Virus record (IMG/VR): IMGVR_UViG_3300044623_000600
Coordinates: 1-22,972 of that record
Length of the DNA: 22,972 nt
Source: a virus
Reading direction: 5' to 3' (one strand)
Positions within the stretch are counted from its first letter, which is position 1. Each line of letters starts with the position of its first letter. A program made the position numbers and the translations under genes. The notes beneath the pieces were generated by a model. The model was not told the DNA's origin. It searched no databases and saw only the letters and a program-made list of their open reading frames with translations. Shown here piece by piece: positions 6,252 through 15,161 of this stretch.

Positions 6252-9200
6252 ATGAGTAAATCTAAAACAAAGGTAAGTAACGAACAAATTGAATCGTTTT
6301 TACAAGGCTCAAACCCAGAAAAGTACATTGTAGCTGTTGAATCTAATTACAACGAACCAAAAGTAACACTGGTTATAAATGACCCAGAAAAGGGTAAATA
6401 TTTATATGATGATACATATAAACCATTTCTTTGGTTTAAAGAAGATGTAACATCAATGATTTATGGTGGTAAACGTCTTAAAATCATGGAAGCTTGTAAA
6501 GATTATGGTATTAAAATCACAAAACTTATTACTAGCAATGAAGAAGGTTATACTCCAGACAGAATGGATAGTGGATATAAATACATGGCTACATGTAAAC
6601 ACTCATACAATAATCTTTTAAAATTCTTTAAAGAAGGTGGTGTTGATGTATTTAGTGATAAAAACATTGACCCAGATGATGATAAATCACCAATGTATAG
6701 AAGTTTTTTCGTAATGTTTAGTCCTACTGAACAATATCTTATCCAAAGTGGTAAAAGATTGTTCAATGGAATGGATGATTACGATGATGTACATAGATTT
6801 CAATTTGACTTAGAGACTGAAGGATTATTTGCTAGTAAACATGCAATCTTTCAGATAGGTGTACGTGATAACAAAGGACTTGAAGGTGTGTTAGAGACGA
6901 TTGGTGCGACTCCAAGCGATAAACGAAACAGTGAGAGGGAAAACATCGAAAAGTTCTTTAAAATCATCGATGCAGTGCAACCAGATATTATCACTGGATA
7001 TAACTCTGAGAACTTTGACTGGCCTTTCTTATTTGAACGTGCTGAAAGACTTTCAATTCCAATTACTGAATTAGCGATTACACTTAACAGAATTTCTAAG
7101 ATTAGAAGAAAAGATGCATCGCTTAAACTAGGTGGTGAAACTGAGAAATATAAACAAACTCACATGTATGGTTATAATATCATGGATATTTCACATGCTG
7201 TACGTAGAGCAATGGCTATCAACTCTGAAATCAAATCTTGGGGTTTGAAATACATTACTCAATATTCTGAGATTGCAAAACCTAATCGTGTTTATGTTCC
7301 TGGTGATAAAATCAATACAACATGGGCTGATAAAGTTAATCAATACGCATTCAATGATACTGATGGTGATTGGTATATTATTACTGATAAGAAACCATTG
7401 AAAGATAATTATAAAGTAGTAAAAGGTGATTATATTGTTCAAAGATATCTTTGCGATGATTTATGGGAAACTGAACAAATTGATAATATCTTCAATCAAG
7501 CATCTTTCCTTATCGCAAAAATGTTACCTACAACATTCATGCGTAGTTCTACAATGGGTACTGCTGGTCAATGGAAACTAATCATGGCTGCATGGTCTTA
7601 CGAGAGAGGGTTAGCTATCCCATCTGGATTACCTAAAAGAGACTTTACTGGTGGTTTATCTCGTTTATTGGAAGTTGGTTATGCTAGAGGTGTTGTTAAG
7701 TTAGATTTTGCGGCACTTTATCCAAAGATTCAGTTAACTCACTTAATTTTCCCAGACTTAGATATTTCTGGTGTAATGGAAGGAATGTTAACATATGTTG
7801 TTGATACACGTGACAAATTTAAATTCTTGACTGGTATTGAGAAGAAAAAAGCTAAAAAACTTGAAGCTAAACTTAAAGAAAACAAAGATTTAACAGCAGA
7901 AGTGATTGTTTCAACCAAAAAAGAAATAGGTGAGTATAAAGCTTTGGCTAATTTATATGATAAAAAACAGTTACCTCTTAAAATTTTAGCCAATTCATGG
8001 TTTGGTTCATATGGTGCACCTTATATCTTTAACTGGGGTGATACTGATTCAGCTGAAGAAACAACATGTCGTGGTCGTCAATACTTACGTCTAATGGTTC
8101 GTCACTTTACTGAAAAACATGGTTTTAGAGCGTTGGTAGGTGATACAGATGGTTTTAACTTTGCATTCCCAGATAATATTGATGAAATCAAATACGTAGC
8201 AAAAGGTTCACATTGGAAAACTACTGATGATGGTGGAAAAGAATTAACTGGGTTAGATGCAGTATTGGCTGAATTCAATGAGAATTATATGGAAGGTCGT
8301 ATGGGATTGGATATCGATGATATTTGTAACTCAACAATCAACTTTGCTCGTAAAAATTATGCTAACGATATTGGTGGTAAAATTAAATTGGTTGGTAACT
8401 CTGTAAAATCTAAAAAAATGTCAGTTTATATTGAAGAATTTTTAGGTAAAGGAATTAGAATGTTATTGGATGGAGATGGTTATTCATTTGTTAATCATTA
8501 TTATGAATATGTAGATAAGATTTACAATTATCAAATTCCGCTTGTTAAGATGGCTTCAAAAGCTAAAATAAAGATAACCATTGCTGAATATAAGAAAAAG
8601 GCTACAAAGACAAATATAGCTGGTAATCCGTTACCTAAACAAGCTCATATGGAATTGGTTATGAGAGAAGGTTTAGATGTAAATTTAGGTGATACATTGT
8701 TTTATATAAATATTGGTGCTTCAAAATCAACTGGTGATTTAAAAACTATTGATAAAAACAAGATGAGTAAAAAAGATACATATGCTTATTTTGAAGCAAA
8801 TGGCTGTTATCCTACAGTTGATAAAGTTGTTGAGTTAAATTGTAAATTGATTGACCCAGAAACTGTTGAAAAAGACTTTGAGAATATCAAAGAATTAGAA
8901 GTACTTAAAAAAGCACTTATTGCAATGGAAGAAAATGGTGAAATGGATACTATGAATGAGGCATATGTTGGTATGACTGATAGAATGAAAGAGATTCAAA
9001 ATAGTTTATATACAGATGAATATAATGTTGCTCGTTATTTGGATGCATTCAATAAAAAGGTTAAACCACTACTTGTTTGTTTCAATGAAGACGTTAGGTC
9101 TAAAATAGTTTTAGATATTGTAAAAACAAAAGATAAAATTACAAAAAAAACAACTGAAAAGTTAAAAGAAAGAACTATCTTCACAAAAGGTGAATGTGAA

Positions 9201-10133
9201 TTAGTTTCTGGTATTCCTTTCAAAGAAAGTGACCAAGATACTTACGCTGACCTTATGAGAATGGAAGATAAAGAAATTAAATTCTGGGATAAAGTTAATA
9301 AGATTCCAAACAACATGGAAGTTGAAGAATGGGACGAAATTAGAGCTGATTATCATGAAAGACTTAGAATTGCTAGGTTAGAAGGTATTCAACATGAAAA
9401 GGATACACTAGAAGATATATTCAAACACTTAGAAATTAAAGAATTGAATGCGATTAAAACTACTGGTGAATTACAACAAGATGTTTTTATTATTTGTGGT
9501 ATTAGCAACGATGGTGATGGAATGCTTATCTCTAGAAAATGGAATGAACCCTTGTGTCATGTTTCAGACATATTTAAATATGAAAAAGATGCTATTGAAC
9601 GTGATAAATATTATCAGATGGCCAAAAACACGTCTGATGATAGATATGAGCAATGGTTAGATTATGTAACTGAATGTACTGTTATGACTGGTCAGACATA
9701 TAATATATTTTCTGAGATTGAAGAAGGATTGACTGAACATGAAACAGAAGTTGTTATTGAGACAATAGATAATGTTACTGAAAAATTAATCAAAAAAGCT
9801 GAATCGATAATTATCGTAAAACCAACAGAAGTTAAAAAGAAACGAGTTTATTCTGAAAGTGAAGAAGATGAGGATGTAATCGAAGAAGATGAAAATGGTA
9901 ATCTGGTTAGAAGTGAAGAAAATATAAATTTAGATGATGAATATGATGACACATTCGGTGAAATGCCAGATGATTATGAATCTAGGTCACCAGAAGAAAC
10001 TGATGAGTATTGGAAAAACCAAAGAGCTACAATGAATGAAGCTATAGAGTCAATAAATACTTACAATAAAAACGTTAAAAAAATAGAAGAAGAAGAGAAA
10101 AAAGATAAACCAGAAGATGAATGGGGATTCTAA
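6252..10133 (+). CDS. Family-B DNA polymerase with long C-terminal extension
   Basis: This 1293-residue protein is the replicative polymerase, related to T4 gp43. The 3'-5' exonuclease motifs are Exo I FDLETEG (D186, E188), Exo II GYNSENFD (D256) and Exo III Y399-x3-D403. The polymerase motifs are A, LDFAALYP (D485, steric-gate Y490); B, K577-x3-NSWFG (N581-G585); and C, GDTDG (D631, D633). Spacing between motifs is close to RB69 polymerase. Two oddities stand out: the motif B Tyr is Phe (F584), and about 660 residues follow motif C where RB69 has about 280. The extra part ends in an acidic tail (about 1199-1293) finishing PEDEWGF, which might be a sliding-clamp peptide. Two tandem host-type promoters precede it and a strong terminator follows. 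All catalytic acidic residues are present, so it should be active and proofreading. Confidence 0.95.
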   Translation: MSKSKTKVSNEQIESFLQGSNPEKYIVAVESNYNEPKVTLVINDPEKGKYLYDDTYKPFLWFKEDVTSMIYGGKRLKIMEACKDYGIKITKLITSNEEGYTPDRMDSGYKYMATCKHSYNNLLKFFKEGGVDVFSDKNIDPDDDKSPMYRSFFVMFSPTEQYLIQSGKRLFNGMDDYDDVHRFQFDLETEGLFASKHAIFQIGVRDNKGLEGVLETIGATPSDKRNSERENIEKFFKIIDAVQPDIITGYNSENFDWPFLFERAERLSIPITELAITLNRISKIRRKDASLKLGGETEKYKQTHMYGYNIMDISHAVRRAMAINSEIKSWGLKYITQYSEIAKPNRVYVPGDKINTTWADKVNQYAFNDTDGDWYIITDKKPLKDNYKVVKGDYIVQRYLCDDLWETEQIDNIFNQASFLIAKMLPTTFMRSSTMGTAGQWKLIMAAWSYERGLAIPSGLPKRDFTGGLSRLLEVGYARGVVKLDFAALYPKIQLTHLIFPDLDISGVMEGMLTYVVDTRDKFKFLTGIEKKKAKKLEAKLKENKDLTAEVIVSTKKEIGEYKALANLYDKKQLPLKILANSWFGSYGAPYIFNWGDTDSAEETTCRGRQYLRLMVRHFTEKHGFRALVGDTDGFNFAFPDNIDEIKYVAKGSHWKTTDDGGKELTGLDAVLAEFNENYMEGRMGLDIDDICNSTINFARKNYANDIGGKIKLVGNSVKSKKMSVYIEEFLGKGIRMLLDGDGYSFVNHYYEYVDKIYNYQIPLVKMASKAKIKITIAEYKKKATKTNIAGNPLPKQAHMELVMREGLDVNLGDTLFYINIGASKSTGDLKTIDKNKMSKKDTYAYFEANGCYPTVDKVVELNCKLIDPETVEKDFENIKELEVLKKALIAMEENGEMDTMNEAYVGMTDRMKEIQNSLYTDEYNVARYLDAFNKKVKPLLVCFNEDVRSKIVLDIVKTKDKITKKTTEKLKERTIFTKGECELVSGIPFKESDQDTYADLMRMEDKEIKFWDKVNKIPNNMEVEEWDEIRADYHERLRIARLEGIQHEKDTLEDIFKHLEIKELNAIKTTGELQQDVFIICGISNDGDGMLISRKWNEPLCHVSDIFKYEKDAIERDKYYQMAKNTSDDRYEQWLDYVTECTVMTGQTYNIFSEIEEGLTEHETEVVIETIDNVTEKLIKKAESIIIVKPTEVKKKRVYSESEEDEDVIEEDENGNLVRSEENINLDDEYDDTFGEMPDDYESRSPEETDEYWKNQRATMNEAIESINTYNKNVKKIEEEEKKDKPEDEWGF

Positions 10134-10140
10134 CAAATAA

Positions 10141-10171
10141 AAAAGGAGCTATTAAGCTCCTTTTCTTTTTT
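10141..10171. terminator. Bidirectional terminator between convergent genes
   Basis: AAAAGGAGCT (10141-10150) and AGCTCCTTTT (10155-10164) form a perfect 10-bp stem with an ATTA loop. CTTTTTT follows on the plus strand, and the minus strand reads TTTTTATTTG after the stem. It lies between the polymerase stop and the stop of the convergent neck gene, so it can serve both. Confidence 0.9.
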
Positions 10172-11315
10172 AATATACCCAGAACCCCATTGGTCTGTAT
10201 TTCATATGTTTGTTTAATGATTCGGCTTCCAGTGCACCTCTTTCTAATTGTTTTGTAGATGAAAGTCTATCTAATCTAGTATCAAGTCTTTCTAGTACAG
10301 CTTTTTTCTCGTCATTACCTTCAGAAAGCAAAGTATCGTAATCCATTGTTCTTTCAGCTTCAGAAACACCAACGATACCACCAAATTTACCTCTAACTCT
10401 ACCTAACGTTCTTTTACCTTCAGCAATAAATAACTGACGTACAAGTGTTTTTGTTGGTTCATTGAAATCAGCATAATCTAATTTTGATAAAGGAACTTGA
10501 TTAGGCATTTTAATAATATCTGGGTTATCAGCTTTACAAGCATCAATATCAGCGTTTGTTGTATCGTAATAGAAATACCATACTTGACAACCAGTCATAT
10601 TGATAGAACTACCAACACCACCAATTCCTTGTCCAAATGATAATTTAGAACCAGGCGTACTAATCAAATGCAATAATTTTGTTCCGTTAGGACCAGCAGT
10701 TATTTTATAAACCAATTCACTTCTAACAATACGATTTTTTAAGTTCATATCAGCAGCAGTTAATAGAATATCAAATGCTGGTGCAATATAATAACCAGAA
10801 CGAGCAGCACCACCAGCACCACCAGTTCCAACACCACCACCCATTTGTGCAAATCCACCACCAAAACCGTAGTCGATACCACCATAGTTAGCCAATAAAG
10901 CTTGACTAGTAGCTGGAGGTGTAATCCAAAGTACTTCATTTACTTCACGTCCAGCTGGAATTTGGTAAACTTGTCTACCAGCTTCTAATTCAACGTAATC
11001 TTTTTTAAGTTCCCATGGACCATTGGTTTGCAAACCAACTTGTTTTGAATATGCGTATGTATATTGAGTCATGAAATCGAAATTTCTTACACTCAAAGCA
11101 AAAGCCATGTCCATTGTGTCAATACTTTGACCCAATAAAGATTGCCATTGGTGTTCTATTAACCATTCTTGAACATATTGTGCGTAGTCTTCTATACAAA
11201 TTTCTAGAAGAGTACATAACTGTTCATCCGTTAATTCAATTTGGCGTATAGGTGCACCCAATGAATGTCTTAATTGACGGAACAATTTTTCTTTTTCGTC
11301 TAAACTAACTCCCAT
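10170..11315 (-). CDS. Probable neck/head-tail connector virion protein
   Basis: This 381-residue protein begins with helical segments (LDEKEKLFRQLRHSLGAPI; IELTDEQLCTLLEICIEDYAQYVQEWLIE), then a conserved-looking core (FMTQYTYAYSKQVGLQ; YVELEAGRQVYQIPAGREVNEVLW). A Gly-rich loop (about residues 145-174) and a second helical/charged C-terminal part ending MGFWVY follow. I recall this arrangement, especially the IPAGRE(V/I)NEVLW segment, in neck-type structural proteins of marine and Bacteroidota T4-like phages; this is memory-based. An adaptor role between portal and tail is therefore likely but not proven. A late-type motif sits 14 bases upstream and a terminator downstream, so it can be read independently of the glutaredoxin and helicase genes before it. 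Confidence 0.55.
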   Translation of the reverse strand: MGVSLDEKEKLFRQLRHSLGAPIRQIELTDEQLCTLLEICIEDYAQYVQEWLIEHQWQSLLGQSIDTMDMAFALSVRNFDFMTQYTYAYSKQVGLQTNGPWELKKDYVELEAGRQVYQIPAGREVNEVLWITPPATSQALLANYGGIDYGFGGGFAQMGGGVGTGGAGGAARSGYYIAPAFDILLTAADMNLKNRIVRSELVYKITAGPNGTKLLHLISTPGSKLSFGQGIGGVGSSINMTGCQVWYFYYDTTNADIDACKADNPDIIKMPNQVPLSKLDYADFNEPTKTLVRQLFIAEGKRTLGRVRGKFGGIVGVSEAERTMDYDTLLSEGNDEKKAVLERLDTRLDRLSSTKQLERGALEAESLNKHMKYRPMGFWVY

Positions 11316-11322
11316 AATTTTC

Positions 11323-11344
11323 TTTTCTTATAAATATAAGAAAA
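11323..11344. repeat. Perfect inverted repeat around the neck-gene late motif
   Basis: TTTTCTTATA (11323-11332) and TATAAGAAAA (11335-11344) are exact reverse complements around AA. The late-type motif lies inside. Without a T-run on the minus strand it is a poor terminator; a protein-binding dyad is more likely. Confidence 0.5.
11330..11337 (-). promoter_or_regulatory. Late-type promoter motif before the neck gene
   Basis: The minus strand reads ATATTTAT, 14 bases before the ATG at 11315, in the 36-base gap after the glutaredoxin stop. It would allow late expression of the neck protein separate from the early-type helicase-glutaredoxin unit. Confidence 0.5.
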
Positions 11345-11351
11345 AAAGGAA

Positions 11352-11606
11352 TTATCCTAAAAATCTCTTTGTTAATTCAGCAGCTTCGTTTATACTTTGA
11401 AAAGAAACATTAGGTACTAGCAATTGTTTACCTACCTTGATGATAGGAACTTCTTCTGCTTTAGATACCTCAAGAATTTTATTAAATTCTTCTTCATTTT
11501 CTGGAAGGTTCACATCAACATCTATAAATTGAATCCCTTCTTTTGTTAATAAGTCCTTTAACTCAGTGCAGTAAGGACAATCTTTAAAACCATAAATTGT
11601 TACCAT
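11352..11606 (-). CDS. Glutaredoxin
   Basis: This 84-residue protein has the full glutaredoxin signature: the active site CPYC at residues 10-13 after a first strand (VTIYGF), and the cis-proline segment EEVPIIKVG with V53-P54. Length is normal for a phage glutaredoxin such as T4 NrdC. It reduces disulfides using glutathione or thioredoxin reductase, classically to recycle ribonucleotide reductase for dNTP supply. No reductase gene is in this window. The helicase gene ends 3 bases upstream, so the two are cotranscribed. A DNA-precursor role fits the polymerase and helicase neighbours. The expected C-terminal Gly-Gly is replaced by a PNVSFQS stretch, so substrate specificity may differ. Confidence 0.9.
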   Translation of the reverse strand: MVTIYGFKDCPYCTELKDLLTKEGIQFIDVDVNLPENEEEFNKILEVSKAEEVPIIKVGKQLLVPNVSFQSINEAAELTKRFLG

Positions 11607-11609
11607 ATT

Positions 11610-13445
11610 TTAATCTATTAATTGTTCTGATAATAAATCAGTTATTTCATCATCTGATAATTTTTTCTCACCCATAATGGTTGAGATAATATCTTTTTTA
11701 TTTCTAAGCATTTCCCACATTCTAGTTGAGATTGTATCTTCAAATAATTGATAGTAAACATTTACATCATTATTTTGTCCAATACGATATGCTCTATCTT
11801 CTGCTTGTTCATTATTTCCTGGCACCCAATCAAATGAATTAAAAATAACAACAGTAGCTTCAGTAAGTGTAATACCAACACCAGCACTTTTGATATTTCC
11901 AATAAATACTTTTATTTTATCGTTGTTTTGGAATTGGTCAACTGAATGTTGTTTTTTAACATTTGACATTGAACCATTGTGTCTTACAGCATGTTTTCCA
12001 AAATGGTTGGCAATGATTTCTTGTTCTTCTGAAAATGAGGTAAATACAATTACTTTTCTACCCATTTCCAATGCGTTTTCAATCATTTCAATAGTATACG
12101 GAATAGCTTGAATAGCGATGAATTGTCTCAATAAAATAAGTTCAACCAAATCTTTTTGAGATTCCATTGTTTTTTTACCCAATTTCTTTTTCATTTCAAC
12201 ATATTCAACCCATAATTGTTCATACATTTTCCAACCAGCTTTATCTAATTGGTGATACATAGGAGTAACTATTTTATCTGGCATATCAATAGCATCTTTT
12301 TTCAAACGTCTTAATAATATGTTTTTTGTTTTATTTGCTAATTCTTCTAAATTTGATGCACCATCAGTTAACCAGATTTGTTTTCTTTGACCATTTTTAA
12401 GCGTTCTAAAGAACTGTCTACCGTCACAATACCTAACAGCATAATGTTTCCAATTCTCTGCGATAGGAGACTTAATTAGTTTCAATAAATTAAAGAAGTC
12501 CATGGGTCTGTTGGCAACTGGAGTTCCAGTAAGTAACCATACTTTTGGAATATTGTGTTTAACACAAACATCCACCATTATTTTACCTCTAATACTTTCG
12601 TTGTTTTTTAAGTTATGTGCTTCATCGACAATACATAAATCAAATTTAGTGTTTACTATATCTCTAATTAAGATTGGTTCCTCACCTTCTTTTATTTTTT
12701 TAGTGGCTGGCAAAGAATGGAAATTCTTTAATATATCAAAATTTATAATTGTAAATTTGTTACTATCCCATTTTTTCCCATCGATAATAGTTGTTTCATT
12801 ACAAAATACATTTATTTCTCGTTCCCAGTTAATTTTTGTTGATGAAGTGGTAACTATAAGAATTTTTTCAGCACCACTTTCTATTGCAGCAATAATTGAT
12901 TGCATGGACTTACCCAACCCCATATCATCAGCCAAAATACAACCATTTCTAGACAACAAAAATTTTATACCATCTTCTTGGTGTTTGTAAAGTGTTTTAC
13001 CGTATTTACTTAAAATTTCATTGTATTTTGTTAAATCAACGTTTACATCTACTTTTTCAAAATATGGGTCATCATTTACTTGTGTTTTCGGAACCCAATA
13101 CATTTTTGATTCTTTTTGGTTTTGTTTAAGTTTACCGTAAACATGGTAACTTTTATCCGTTTCAGCTAAAATGAATTCTATTAGTATTTTCTCTGGAGTA
13201 AATGATAAATCTTCAACTCTTTTAAGTTCTTCACCTAAATAAGAAGTTATACCAATAACTCGATTTATATATTGTGGTTCTCTTTCGTGATTATCCACAA
13301 TATATTTTGATTGGTTCTCAGTAAGAGCCAATTTTTTGTTTTTTATATACTCACCTTTTAATCTTCTTAGATATGGGTTGATACCTTCATACTTTTCTAG
13401 AAGTGTAATTGCTGAGCGTCCTCGTATGTCATCTAAATTTATCAA
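11610..13445 (-). CDS. SNF2-type DNA helicase/translocase
   Basis: An SF2 helicase of the SNF2 class, up to 632 residues if read from the TTG at 13508 (numbering below follows that reading). Visible motifs are Q/Walker A region LYKHQEDGIKFLL and ADDMGLGKS (193-201), DEAH box VDEAHNLKN (294-302), motif III LLTGTP (325-330), motif V region SAGVGITLTEA (541-551) and motif VI EQAEDRAYRIGQ (567-578). In T4-like phages such proteins (for example UvsW) remodel forks and recombination intermediates; this one is more like SMARCAL1/HepA-type translocases. There is no ATG near the start. The first 21 codons overlap a promoter-like sequence, so I prefer the TTG at 13445, just before NLDDIRGRSA. It is the first gene of a unit with glutaredoxin. 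Confidence 0.9.
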   Translation of the reverse strand: MINLDDIRGRSAITLLEKYEGINPYLRRLKGEYIKNKKLALTENQSKYIVDNHEREPQYINRVIGITSYLGEELKRVEDLSFTPEKILIEFILAETDKSYHVYGKLKQNQKESKMYWVPKTQVNDDPYFEKVDVNVDLTKYNEILSKYGKTLYKHQEDGIKFLLSRNGCILADDMGLGKSMQSIIAAIESGAEKILIVTTSSTKINWEREINVFCNETTIIDGKKWDSNKFTIINFDILKNFHSLPATKKIKEGEEPILIRDIVNTKFDLCIVDEAHNLKNNESIRGKIMVDVCVKHNIPKVWLLTGTPVANRPMDFFNLLKLIKSPIAENWKHYAVRYCDGRQFFRTLKNGQRKQIWLTDGASNLEELANKTKNILLRRLKKDAIDMPDKIVTPMYHQLDKAGWKMYEQLWVEYVEMKKKLGKKTMESQKDLVELILLRQFIAIQAIPYTIEMIENALEMGRKVIVFTSFSEEQEIIANHFGKHAVRHNGSMSNVKKQHSVDQFQNNDKIKVFIGNIKSAGVGITLTEATVVIFNSFDWVPGNNEQAEDRAYRIGQNNDVNVYYQLFEDTISTRMWEMLRNKKDIISTIMGEKKLSDDEITDLLSEQLID

Positions 13446-13477
13446 TGTAATTGTTTTTAATTCCTGGTAATTATATG

Positions 13478-13508
13478 TAAATATAATAATTTTTTTAATA
13501 AAAATCAA
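13478..13508 (-). promoter_or_regulatory. Probable helicase promoter (TTG-N20-TATATTTA)
   Basis: On the minus strand TTG (13508-13506) is followed after exactly 20 bases by TATATTTA (13485-13478), one base short of the TAnnTTTG box and with the same spacing as both polymerase promoters. If correct, the TTG at 13508 is a -33 element and not a start codon. The same box could be read as an imperfect late motif (ATATTTAC). Confidence 0.45.
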
Positions 13509-13537
13509 GTGTTATGGGATTAATATCTAAAAGATAA

Positions 13538-13545
13538 ATATTTAT
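13538..13545 (+). promoter_or_regulatory. Late-type promoter motif for the right-hand virion block
   Basis: ATATTTAT lies 10 bases before the ATG at 13556, inside the 10-base palindrome TAAATATTTA (13536-13545). It would drive the genes at 13556-15563, which have no other such motif. Confidence 0.5.
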
Positions 13546-13555
13546 ATTAAAAGAT

Positions 13556-14077
13556 ATGGATAATAAGAAGATTACACCGATAACACGTATCAACAAGTTT
13601 TTTTCCGAAGAGGATTTTGGATTGGAGATTTCTATGGGTCGTGAAGCACTAGAAGGTGATGGAAATTTCACAGTTATTTTGTATCGTGTTGATAGAGAGA
13701 ATAGTGCATCAGATAATTTATATGGTGAAGCTCCAAAGGATGGTATAAAATATTTTTCCCCAGTTGAATTGAAAGTAGTCCCTATTTTAGAAGAAGCTGA
13801 AAATAAAACTTATAATGGAAATGGTTCATTAAGATATTTACAAGATGGTAATTTCACATTTGGTATTTATGATTCTCAATTGAGTGAGCTAGATGTTCAA
13901 ATTAGTTATGGTGACTATATAGGTTACCCAGTTACTGAAACTGAAATTAGATATTTCAGTGTTGTTAACGATGGAGTTAAAAATTATGATAATAAACACA
14001 CAATAATGGGTTACAAAGGTGCATTTAGAACAATAAAATGTGCATCAATCGATGGTAGCGAGTTTAGAGGTGTATAA
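13556..14077 (+). CDS. Putative virion structural protein, family not recognised
   Basis: This 173-residue soluble protein has no signal peptide or membrane segment. It starts MDNKKITPITRINKFFSEEDF and is rich in beta-strand patterns (NFTVILYRVD; YFSPVELKVVPILE; LDVQISYGDYIGYPVTETEIRYFSVV), with an acidic composition. The strand-rich core with a GDYIGY turn resembles small neck or tail-completion proteins of myoviruses, but I do not recognise a family. It starts divergently from the helicase and 10 bases after a late-type motif. It is followed after 20 bases by the 352-residue virion protein, so both are probably made together late in infection. Confidence 0.5.
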   Translation: MDNKKITPITRINKFFSEEDFGLEISMGREALEGDGNFTVILYRVDRENSASDNLYGEAPKDGIKYFSPVELKVVPILEEAENKTYNGNGSLRYLQDGNFTFGIYDSQLSELDVQISYGDYIGYPVTETEIRYFSVVNDGVKNYDNKHTIMGYKGAFRTIKCASIDGSEFRGV

Positions 14078-14097
14078 AATAAAAAAAATTACAAATT

Positions 14098-15156
14098 ATG
14101 GCAATGCCTAAAGGATATATTACCAACATAAACATTCATCCAGGTAAAATTGGTTTTCCTAGAAGACAAGAAATATTAGATGATATTTCTGATAGAGGTA
14201 CATTTTTACCTAGAGGTGTATTGGAAGAAGATATGGACCAAACTTTTTTGGAATTTTTAAAATCTGATGAAAGAATGTCTTTATCTGTTGATGGTGAAAA
14301 AGTTCCAGTAATTTTTTTAACAATACAAAGATGGACAGAATTTAGTAAAACATGGCAATTTTCTGATAAATTCAAAAATATTGAATTACCATTTATTACA
14401 GTTGTTAGAAAACCAGATATTCAACAAGGTCAAAACCAAGCTGGATTATGGAATATACCAGCAAACCATACATATACATATATGAAAGTTCCAACTTGGG
14501 ATGGTGTTAGACGTGGTGTTGATTTATATAAAATACCACAACCAACTTCAGTTGATATGACATATGAAGTTAGGATGTTTACCAACAGAATGAAAGATTT
14601 GAATAAATTCAACAGATTGATTCAAAGAGCGTTTCAATCTAGACAATGTTATATTAGTGTAAATGGTCATCCAATGCCATTGCATTTAGAAACAATTGGT
14701 GATGAGAGTAATATTGATGATTTCGAAAACAGAAGATTTTATGTTCAATTATTTGAAATGAAATTATTGGGTTATATTCTAGATGAAGATGATTTTGAAG
14801 TTATTCCAACTATAAATAGAGGTATTACAACTATTGAAATAGAAGACTCTAGAATTTATAATGATGTTATTATTGAACCTATTAAGGTCGGTAATACAAT
14901 TACATATAGTTTTATATTTAAACCAGCAGCAAATAATATTTTTTCTTTTATTTGTCCATACGCTATTAATTTCACACAAATAGTTGATATACAAGATATT
15001 AGTAGAATTGTAATTTGGATTAATGGGGTTGGTGTATTTGATGGTACAATTATGACAACACCAATAATTGTAAATGCAAATGATACAGTTTCAATTAGAG
15101 TATATAAAAATCTACTAACTTTGGGTGGGTTTAAAATAATTGGAAACACAATTTAA
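14098..15156 (+). CDS. Conserved virion protein (baseplate/tail type) with beta-sandwich tail
   Basis: This 352-residue protein has a main domain (1-245) and a C-terminal beta-rich extension (about 250-352). The main domain has FLTIQRWTEFSKTWQFSDK, LPFITVVRKPD, YMKVPTWDGVRRGVDLYKIPQP and VDMTYEVRMFTNRMKDLNKFN, closing with RRFYVQLFEMKLLGYILDE. I recall closely similar strings in large uncultured or Bacteroidota phages as an unnamed virion protein; the wedge or tail-tube-end location is not established. The extension, with VWINGVGVFDG, reads like an Ig-like or carbohydrate-binding sandwich and may be a lineage-specific addition. The neighbour is 5 bases away and encodes a fibre, which favours a baseplate position. 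There is no Shine-Dalgarno, only an A-rich leader. Confidence 0.6.
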   Translation: MAMPKGYITNINIHPGKIGFPRRQEILDDISDRGTFLPRGVLEEDMDQTFLEFLKSDERMSLSVDGEKVPVIFLTIQRWTEFSKTWQFSDKFKNIELPFITVVRKPDIQQGQNQAGLWNIPANHTYTYMKVPTWDGVRRGVDLYKIPQPTSVDMTYEVRMFTNRMKDLNKFNRLIQRAFQSRQCYISVNGHPMPLHLETIGDESNIDDFENRRFYVQLFEMKLLGYILDEDDFEVIPTINRGITTIEIEDSRIYNDVIIEPIKVGNTITYSFIFKPAANNIFSFICPYAINFTQIVDIQDISRIVIWINGVGVFDGTIMTTPIIVNANDTVSIRVYKNLLTLGGFKIIGNTI

Positions 15157-15161
15157 ACAAT

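Noticed and set aside
12502-12990. A 162-codon plus-strand frame opposite the helicase.
   Set aside because: It is fully antisense to well-conserved SNF2 motifs and has no family pattern or leader signal.
14856-15149. A hydrophobic 97-codon minus-strand frame opposite the virion protein.
   Set aside because: It is an antisense shadow of beta-strand-rich coding sequence. A neighbouring frame (14779-14994) overlaps it equally well, as chance frames do.
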